NCBI GenBank assembly: GCA_030680855.1
Contig: JAUXUN010000079.1
Span: 62,001-126,000, forward strand
Direction: 5' to 3'
DNA: 64,000 nt
Origin: Aestuariivirga sp.
Lineage (GTDB): Bacteria; Pseudomonadota; Alphaproteobacteria; Rhizobiales; Aestuariivirgaceae
The stretch's first letter is position 1; each line of letters begins with the position of its first letter. Below, one piece after another: positions 58,117-64,000 of the stretch. The notes under the pieces were generated by a model. The model was not told the DNA's origin. It saw only the letters and a program-made list of their open reading frames with translations, and ran no database searches. Made by a program: the position numbers and the translations under genes.

Positions 58117-59307
58117 ATGAATGTACAATTCGCAAGGCGGATGGAGAACGTCCAGCCTTCGGCAATCCGCGAGCTGCTTCGTTTGGGGGCCGATCCCAGC
58201 ATCATCTCGTTCGGCGGCGGCTATCCGGACGCATCCATTTTCCCGCTGGAGCAGTTGAACGCGGTTTATGAAGAGGCCATTGCGCGCAATGGCCGGATAT
58301 CCCTGCAGTACACGGTTTCAAACGGCATCCCCAAGCTTCGTGAGCAGATTGCGCAGCGGATGGGGCTGGAAGGGATCACATGCACGGCCGAAGAAGTGCT
58401 GATTCTCCAAGGCGGCCAGCAGGGGCTCGACCTGACCGCCAAACTGCTGATCGACCGCGGCGACTTCATCATCACCGAGAACCCAACGTTCCTTGGCGCT
58501 CTCATCGCCTTCAATCCTTACGAGCCGCGCTATGCCACCGTCCGCATCGACGGGAACGGCATGGATATGGACGATCTTGAGCGCGTCCTGCTGGCCACGA
58601 AAAATGCCAAGCTTCTCTATACGGTGCCTGATTTTCAGAACCCCACCGGCGTCACCATGAGCGAGAGCCGCCGCAGGCGCCTGATCGAGCTTGCCAACCG
58701 GTTCAATCTCATCATCCTTGAAGATACGCCGTACCGCGAAATACGTTACCAGGGGAACTCGCTCCCGACTTTGAAGAGCCTGGATACGGAAGGCCGCGTT
58801 ATCTTCGTGGGCAGCTTTTCCAAGATTCTGGCGCCGGGACTGCGGCTGGGCTGGACCGTTGCTTCGCCTGACATCATTCAGAAGCTCGGCCTGCTCAAGC
58901 TTGCCGTCGACACGCAATGCAGCACCCTGAACATGTCGGCGGTTTCGCTGTTTCTGGAGCGCTACGACATCGATCAGCACATCCGCCTGATCCGGCAGAC
59001 CTATCTTCGCAAGAAGGAGCTGATGCTTGACACGATCCGGCAGACCTTCCCCCAGGACATTCGATTTACCGATCCCAGCGGCGGATTGTTCACCTGGCTC
59101 ACATTTCCGGAGGCCTTCGACTCGGCGAAATTCATGCTGGAGCAAAGCCTGCCAAAGGCTGGGGTTGCATATGTTCCCGGCGCCACCTTCTTTCCATTGA
59201 AACAGGAATTGAACCACGCCCGGGTGAGTTATTCGTCGCAGCCGGACGAGACAATCGTCAAGGGCATTACGGCCCTGGGGCAGTTATTGAAAAGCCAACT
59301 TCATTAA
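58117..59307 (+). CDS. PLP-dependent aminotransferase (class I/II, MocR-core type without HTH)
   Basis: 396 residues. PLP-fold features: QGGQQGLDLTAKLLI, PDFQNPTGVTMS, ILEDTPYREIRY and the Schiff-base lysine in GSFSKILAPGLRLGW. The length and pattern fit 2-aminoadipate/branched-chain-type aminotransferases (LysN-like). It transfers an amino group between an amino acid and a keto acid; the substrate is unknown. Divergent from the CUT2 operon and 30 bases before an RraA-like gene. Confidence 0.9.
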   Translation: MNVQFARRMENVQPSAIRELLRLGADPSIISFGGGYPDASIFPLEQLNAVYEEAIARNGRISLQYTVSNGIPKLREQIAQRMGLEGITCTAEEVLILQGGQQGLDLTAKLLIDRGDFIITENPTFLGALIAFNPYEPRYATVRIDGNGMDMDDLERVLLATKNAKLLYTVPDFQNPTGVTMSESRRRRLIELANRFNLIILEDTPYREIRYQGNSLPTLKSLDTEGRVIFVGSFSKILAPGLRLGWTVASPDIIQKLGLLKLAVDTQCSTLNMSAVSLFLERYDIDQHIRLIRQTYLRKKELMLDTIRQTFPQDIRFTDPSGGLFTWLTFPEAFDSAKFMLEQSLPKAGVAYVPGATFFPLKQELNHARVSYSSQPDETIVKGITALGQLLKSQLH

Positions 59308-59337
59308 GTCCACACCGCTTCACGAGGGATAAGTGCA

Positions 59338-60015
59338 ATGCCAGTAATTGTTGATGAGCGTCTGCCTGAAACATGCCCTGCGGCTGCAATCGAACGCTGG
59401 CGGCAGGTGCCGGTGGCTGTTGCGGTGGATGTGAGCCAGGCGGAATGCCAGATAGACCGTTCAATCCGCCCGCTTTGTCCGCCGGGCCAGCAGCCGCGCC
59501 TGTTCGGCCGGGCGGTGACGGCGTTGTGCGAGCCGCCGGATTTTGGCGCGGTGCTCTACGCCCTGGACAGGATAAAACCGGGCGATGTTTTGGTCATAGC
59601 AGCCGGCGGGCATACGGAAACCGCCATGATCGGGGAAATTCTGGGCGGGCATCTAAGACGCTTGGGCGCTTGCGGATTGGTTTGTGACGGCGCGGTCCGT
59701 GATGTGGTGGAGCTTGCCAAGTGGAGTGACTTTCCGGTTTTCAGCCGCGCGATCACGCCCCGGGGGCCAACTTCGGCTGAGCGCGGCAGGGTGAACTGCA
59801 GCGTTGTCATAGGCGGGAGACTGGTGAATCCCGGCGACCTGATCATCGGCGACGATGATGGCCTTGCATCCCTTGATCCAAAATCGATCGTGAAATTCAT
59901 CGCCGATGCGGAAGGAAAGCTCGCCAAGGAGGCCGAATGGCAATCCAGCCTCGCCGCGAACCGCACAGTTGCCGAGACCTTCCAGCTTGGCTCGCCGCAG
60001 GGTGGCGAGCGCTAG
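59338..60015 (+). CDS. RraA-like / HMG-type aldolase family protein
   Basis: 225 residues. The core GEILGGHLRRLGACGLVCDG, then AVRDV, gives the G-x-x-L-x-x-x-x-x-x-R and the Asp that bind metal and substrate in 4-hydroxy-4-methyl-2-oxoglutarate aldolases; VNPGDLIIGDDDGLASL is the usual second block. Either an aldolase/decarboxylase on a 2-oxo acid or an RNase E regulator-like protein; the former suits its neighbour, an aminotransferase. Confidence 0.85.
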   Translation: MPVIVDERLPETCPAAAIERWRQVPVAVAVDVSQAECQIDRSIRPLCPPGQQPRLFGRAVTALCEPPDFGAVLYALDRIKPGDVLVIAAGGHTETAMIGEILGGHLRRLGACGLVCDGAVRDVVELAKWSDFPVFSRAITPRGPTSAERGRVNCSVVIGGRLVNPGDLIIGDDDGLASLDPKSIVKFIADAEGKLAKEAEWQSSLAANRTVAETFQLGSPQGGER

Positions 60016-61034
60016 GGGTTCAGTCGGCCAACTTCAAGCGGCACCAGCCACGACTCGAACATTTCCGCCACCCGTTCCCAGGTAAACTTCGCCGCTCCCC
60101 GGCGCACGCCGTCGCGGTCCAGCTTGAGGGCGGAGGCAACGGCGATGGAAAGGTCCCTATCCAGTTCCCCCGTCACGCCGCTTTCCACCACATCGATGGG
60201 GCTTGCCACATTGAAAGCGGCGACCGGCGTGCCGCAGGCCATGGCCTCAATCATCACAAGGCCGAAAGTGTCGGTCAGGCTGGGAAAAACAAAGACATCG
60301 GCGGAAGTCATGGCGCGGGCATAGGTGTCCTCCCCGAGATATCCGGTGAATACGACAGCCGGATGCTTGTCTTCATAGAGCTTTCGCTCCGGCCCGTCGC
60401 CCACCACCACTTTGGTGCCCGGCGTTGTGAGCCCGAGAAAGGCTTCCATGTTCTTTTCCTTCACGACGCGGCCCGCATAGAGGATAATCGGGCGTGGCAG
60501 AGAAAAGTAATCGCGCGGCAGGTTATTGAATTTCCGGTGGTCGACACCGCGCGTCCAGACTTTCACGTTCACGAATTTCCGCGTTTCAAGCTCCTTTGCA
60601 ATCGTCGCGGTCGGCGTCATCACAGCGCGGCTTGGGCTGTGAAAGCGGCGTAGCAGGCGCCACATGAGGCCGCCTACGCCCGGAATGGGAAGGCGTGTTT
60701 CAGTGTATTCGGCAAAGCGGGTGTGAAAGCTTGTGGTGAAGGGCAGGCCGCGGCGGAGGCAGGCGCGGCGTGCGGCCCAGCCAAGCGGACCCTCGGTTGC
60801 AATGTGAATGGCTTGCGGCTTGATCGCATCAATCTCGCGGCCAATGGCTGATGCCCCCACCAGGCTCAACTCGATTTCCGGATAGGACGGGATGGCCCAG
60901 GTTCTATGGCCTTCCGGGGTGATGTAGCGAACCTCATGGCCGCGCTTGCCGAGTTGCCGGCCAACGGTCTGAAGTGTCCGGACTACGCCATTGACCTGCG
61001 GCGGCCAGGCATCGCTTACGATCAGGATTCGCAT
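60012..61034 (-). CDS. GT4-family glycosyltransferase
   Basis: 340 residues from the ATG at 61032-61034 (AGGGGGA site). GT-B fold: N-terminal ILIVSDAWPPQVNGVVRTLQ; C-terminal ILYAGRVVKEKNMEAFLGL, VVVGDGPERKLYED and FPSLTDTFGLVMIEAMACGT (the E-x7-E nucleotide-sugar motif). The closest patterns are mannosyl/sulfoquinovosyl-type transferases (SQD2, MgtA). Probably glycosylates a membrane lipid or surface polymer. It converges on the RraA-like gene with a 4-base overlap. Confidence 0.88.
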   Translation of the reverse strand: MRILIVSDAWPPQVNGVVRTLQTVGRQLGKRGHEVRYITPEGHRTWAIPSYPEIELSLVGASAIGREIDAIKPQAIHIATEGPLGWAARRACLRRGLPFTTSFHTRFAEYTETRLPIPGVGGLMWRLLRRFHSPSRAVMTPTATIAKELETRKFVNVKVWTRGVDHRKFNNLPRDYFSLPRPIILYAGRVVKEKNMEAFLGLTTPGTKVVVGDGPERKLYEDKHPAVVFTGYLGEDTYARAMTSADVFVFPSLTDTFGLVMIEAMACGTPVAAFNVASPIDVVESGVTGELDRDLSIAVASALKLDRDGVRRGAAKFTWERVAEMFESWLVPLEVGRLNP

Positions 61035-61490
61035 CAGTCCCCCTGAAATGTTTCGGGAATGACCCCCTCGGGCATGAACATCACAATTACATGACGGCCC
61101 GGATTGCCGCGCCATATTCATGAACTTGCCGAAGGTGGAATACGCAAGATCGGCGTGGCGGTCCGCATGGCCACAATCGCCGAGGTTGCTTTCAATGAGT
61201 TGGAAGTTTTGAACAGTGCGATTGGGTGCAACGCAATATCAACCTCTGATCATTTGTGATGGGATTGAGGTGCCTGAATTCGGTCACTTGCCGCGCGGGC
61301 CGCCGCCTGCTTGAAACTCGGGCACGGCAAATTTCATTTGTATGACGATTGGATTTGACAGGCTGTGGAGATGACGGCAAGATTTGCGGTGGAGGGTGTT
61401 CAGCAGACTCATGCAAGAAATCGAAACTTAAACAGCACGGGCCTCAGAAAGCACTCCTGCCTAACAAAAATTCATATGGGAGATTCTAGT
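61035..61490. other. Intergenic region upstream of a sugar ABC operon
   Basis: 456 bp with no convincing gene. It must contain the promoters for the glycosyltransferase (leftward) and the binding-protein gene (rightward). No clear -10/-35 pair, riboswitch or RNA gene could be fixed by eye. Confidence 0.6.
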
Positions 61491-62516
61491 ATGCTTGACG
61501 ACCTAATCAAAGAAGCAAGAAACCGCCGCGATGTATTCAAGGCCATCGGCGGTGCTGCACTTGCCGGCGCACTTCTGGCCGATGCCGGATTTGATCCCGC
61601 CATGGCGCAGGCTTTGGCGCCTTCCGGCAAACCGATGAAGGCGGCCTTCTCGAACGCCGGTCTTCAGGCATCCTGGTGCGCCCAGGGCAAGCAGGCTGCT
61701 GAAGCCTGGGCCAAGCTGATGAATGTTGAGATCACCTGGTTTGACGGTGAACTCGCGGCCACCAAGCAGCGTGCGGCCATCGACAACATGGCCACCCAGA
61801 AGTGGGATTTCGTTGCTATCCAGACCTTCGGCATCGGCACGCTTACCGATCCCATCCAGAAAATGATTGACGCCGGCACGCCGGTTATCGCCATGGACAC
61901 GCTGGTTGCCCCTCCGGGAACAATTGCCATCCATACCTTCATCGCGCCTGACAACGAGATGATGGGCTCTGCCGTCACCTCACAGCTCATGGCCGCCATT
62001 GGCGGCAAGGGCAATGTGGTGATGACCCAGGGTGCTCTTGGCCATTCCGGCGCCCAGGGACGCGCCAAGGGCTTCAAGTCGGTCGCGGCCAACTTCCCGG
62101 ATGTGAAAGTGATCAACGAAGAACCAGCCGATTGGGATGTGACCAAGGTCGCCCGCATCTGGGACTCGGTCCTGACACAGAACCCCGATATTGCCGGTGC
62201 CTTCTTCCACAATGACGACATGGCGCTTGCCGCCAATCAGGTCATGAAGCAGAAGGGCCGTGAAGGCATCATCATCGGCGGCGTGGACGCCATGTCTCCT
62301 GCGGTGCAGGCGGTGCTTGACGGCACCATGCTGGCAACGGTGCGCAATCCTTCCTGCCGTATCCATGGCTGGTCGGTGGCTGCTGGTGTGGCCGCGGTTC
62401 AGGGTGGCGAGAAAGCCGGTTCGGATATTCCGAATTATATCCTGGCGGACGGACCGGTCATCACCCAGGAAACAGCACCTGGCCATCTCTGGCTGCAGAA
62501 GAACTTCCTGATCTGA
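61491..62516 (+). CDS. Sugar ABC transporter substrate-binding protein (CUT2 type)
   Basis: 341 residues. The start is placed at the ATG at 61491 (GGGAG site upstream); an ATG at 61476 is also in frame. The N-terminus (NRRDVFKAIGGAALAGALLA) is a Tat-type signal. Mature part: MKAAFSNAGLQASWCAQGKQ, AAEAWAKLMNVEITWFDGEL, then DNEMMGSAVTSQLMAAIGGK, of the periplasmic-binding sugar family. Ligand unknown. Directly followed by an RbsA-like ATPase gene. Confidence 0.92.
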   Translation: MLDDLIKEARNRRDVFKAIGGAALAGALLADAGFDPAMAQALAPSGKPMKAAFSNAGLQASWCAQGKQAAEAWAKLMNVEITWFDGELAATKQRAAIDNMATQKWDFVAIQTFGIGTLTDPIQKMIDAGTPVIAMDTLVAPPGTIAIHTFIAPDNEMMGSAVTSQLMAAIGGKGNVVMTQGALGHSGAQGRAKGFKSVAANFPDVKVINEEPADWDVTKVARIWDSVLTQNPDIAGAFFHNDDMALAANQVMKQKGREGIIIGGVDAMSPAVQAVLDGTMLATVRNPSCRIHGWSVAAGVAAVQGGEKAGSDIPNYILADGPVITQETAPGHLWLQKNFLI

Positions 62517-62523
62517 CCGGTTC

Positions 62524-64000
62524 ATGACGGCTCAATCAAATAGCGGGGGCGGCTTGCCGCCCCTGCTTCAGCTTTCCAATGTGTCAAAATCTTTCGGCGG
62601 CATCGCGGCGCTGAAGGAAGTTGATATGACGCTGCAGGCCGGCGAGATTCACGGCCTTGTTGGCGAAAACGGGGCCGGCAAATCCACCACGATGAAAATC
62701 ATTGCCGGCGTCTATCACGACTATGACGGCGAAATGCGCATTGATGGCGCACGCGTGCATTTCCGCTCGGCCCGCGAGGCTTTGGCCGCGGGCATCGGCA
62801 TGGTGCACCAGGAGCTTTCGACCGTTCCGGACCTGACGGTGGCCGAGAATGTTTTTCTGGGCCACCAGCCATTGACCAGGATGGGAACGGTGGACTGGGC
62901 GCGGATCAACAAGGAGGCAACACGGCTCATTGCCAGCCTCGGCCTTGACATTGACCCCAAAACCCGGATGGGTTCGCTGCCGGTTGGCCTGCAACAGCTG
63001 GTGGAGCTGTCGCGCGTTCTGTTTTCAGGGGCGCGGATCATTATCCTGGACGAGCCCACCTCGGCGCTGTCGCCGCCGGAAGTGAAGCGGCTGTTTGACG
63101 TGCTGCGCAAGATCAAGGCGGATGGCCGGGGCATCATTTTCATTTCGCACTTCTTGGACGATGTGCTGGAAATTTCCGATACGGTTACGGTTTTCCGCAA
63201 CGGCAAGAAGGTTGTTACCGAAGCCGCCGCGACGCTCACCAAGGATGCGGTCATTTCCCACATGATCGGGCGTGGCTCGATCGACATGCATATGGGGGAA
63301 AGTGCTGATCTCACGGGCGATGACGCCAAGCCTGTGGTTCTGGAAGCCGAAGCCATCGGGGATGGCAGGCAGCTCCGCGATGTTTCGCTCAAGCTGCGCG
63401 CCGGGGAAATTACCGGGGTTTACGGTTTCATGGGCTGCGGCCAGATCGAGCTGGCCCGCGCCCTGTTCGGCAAGATCAGGCTGAAGCATGGCCGCTTCCT
63501 GCTCAACGGGTCGCAGAAATCCTTCAAGTCAACGGCGGCGGCGCGGGGCGAAGGCATTGCCTTTGTGCCTGAGAACCGGCGCATGATGCTGTTCCGCACG
63601 GAACCGGTCTACAAAAATGTCTCCATCGCCATTCTTGACCGCATTCACCGGCTGCTGCTCATGCCGAAAGCGGAGCGCGCCATTGCCGGCAACCGGGCCA
63701 AGGATTTGCAGATCAGGCCGCCCAATCCCAACATGATGCTGGGCTCGCTCTCGGGCGGCAACCAGCAGAAGGTGGCGCTGGCCAAATGGCTGACCCATCT
63801 TCCCAAGGTGCTCATTCTTTCGGAGCCGACACGCGGCATGGATGTGGGCGCCAAGGAAGATGTGATCCGCATCGTCAAGGACCTGCGCGACAGGGGCGTT
63901 GCCATTCTGGTGCTTTCAACCGAACCGGAAACCATCCTGACCCTGGCAGACCGCGTCAGCGTGCTGCGCAAGGGAATGGTTGCAAAAGAATTCAACAGTG
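62524..64000 (+). CDS. Sugar ABC transporter ATP-binding protein, RbsA type (cut by window end)
   Basis: About 492 residues visible, open at the window edge; the two-domain family usually has about 500, so only a few residues are missing. First half: VGENGAGKST, the divergent signature LPVGLQQLVELSR, ILDEPTSALSP, ISHFLDD. Second half: signature LSGGNQQKVALAKWL and LSEPTRGMDVGAK; its Walker A is degenerate (YGFMGCGQIEL), as usual. It powers sugar uptake with the binding protein upstream. A permease gene is expected just beyond the window. Confidence 0.93.
   Translation, partial: MTAQSNSGGGLPPLLQLSNVSKSFGGIAALKEVDMTLQAGEIHGLVGENGAGKSTTMKIIAGVYHDYDGEMRIDGARVHFRSAREALAAGIGMVHQELSTVPDLTVAENVFLGHQPLTRMGTVDWARINKEATRLIASLGLDIDPKTRMGSLPVGLQQLVELSRVLFSGARIIILDEPTSALSPPEVKRLFDVLRKIKADGRGIIFISHFLDDVLEISDTVTVFRNGKKVVTEAAATLTKDAVISHMIGRGSIDMHMGESADLTGDDAKPVVLEAEAIGDGRQLRDVSLKLRAGEITGVYGFMGCGQIELARALFGKIRLKHGRFLLNGSQKSFKSTAAARGEGIAFVPENRRMMLFRTEPVYKNVSIAILDRIHRLLLMPKAERAIAGNRAKDLQIRPPNPNMMLGSLSGGNQQKVALAKWLTHLPKVLILSEPTRGMDVGAKEDVIRIVKDLRDRGVAILVLSTEPETILTLADRVSVLRKGMVAKEFNS
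62542..62567 (+). other. mRNA hairpin at the 5' end of the ATPase gene
   Basis: Twelve-base complementary arms (AGCGGGGGCGGC / GCCGCCCCTGCT, one G-T pair) separated by only TT; the innermost pair would not form, leaving about 11 pairs and a 4-nt loop. It begins 26 nt after the binding-protein stop and lies inside the first codons of the ATPase gene. It may stabilise the upstream message and slow translation of the ATPase. Confidence 0.65.

Overview
The window looks like chromosomal DNA of an alphaproteobacterium, most likely Hyphomicrobiales (Rhizobiales). The main reason is the gene order murA - DUF2948 - UPF0262 - low-molecular-weight phosphatase family - infA - maf - yacG, which is typical of that order. 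Tat-type signal peptides on sugar-binding proteins and the many sugar ABC transporters fit the same group. No species can be named from the sequence alone.

Positions 1 to about 26,756 are the right-hand part of a tailed-phage prophage; its left end lies outside the window. Late genes run leftward on the minus strand: terminase small and large subunits, portal, scaffold, an SU10/DUF5309-type major capsid protein, several virion-associated proteins, and a tail adaptor protein cut by the window start. A complete phage tRNA-Gln lies among them. Between the late genes and the switch is a leftward early/middle block: a Cro-like protein, an HTH protein, an adenine methyltransferase, a replication-initiator-like protein and a NusG-like (NGN domain) protein. 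The divergent Cro/CI switch is at 17.7-18.4 kb. At least five copies of a 17-18 bp operator (GTTWCC-N5-GGWAAC type) flank the repressor gene and the start of the rightward operon. The rightward operon (18.8-26.7 kb) is a tight chain of small overlapping genes. It holds a DUF6745-type protein with 35 tandem 12-bp repeats, RecT, a DUF1367/NinB-like protein, a Lar-like zinc ribbon, HNH and GIY-YIG nucleases, an excisionase-like gene and a tyrosine integrase. It ends at a 40-nt 5' fragment of tRNA-Thr(GGT), taken as the right attachment junction.

Positions 26.8-34.4 kb are core chromosome: a small basic protein, murA, DUF2948, UPF0262, phosphatase, infA, maf and yacG. An Lrp/AsnC regulator and an EamA exporter are inserted in this block, and hisD is missing from its usual place. 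An aldo/keto reductase and a nitronate monooxygenase-like enzyme follow.

Positions 34.5-44.3 kb hold what looks like a CrbS/CrbR-type C2 (acetate) sensing and uptake locus: a LuxR-type response regulator, a 1171-residue kinase carrying its own sodium:solute symporter domain, a fused 3'-5' exonuclease/CBS/DUF294 nucleotidyltransferase, an ActP-like symporter and its DUF4212 partner. No acs gene is visible.

Positions 44.3-64 kb carry an unknown conserved-looking protein, an SMP-30/gluconolactonase, a THUMP-type rRNA methyltransferase, a CUT1-type sugar ABC operon, an L,D-transpeptidase-like protein, a Sel1-repeat protein and tRNA-Phe. They are followed by a CUT2-type sugar ABC operon with a short-chain dehydrogenase, an aminotransferase/RraA-like pair, a GT4 glycosyltransferase, and the start of a third sugar ABC operon cut by the window end. 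Strong hairpins follow all three sugar-binding-protein genes.
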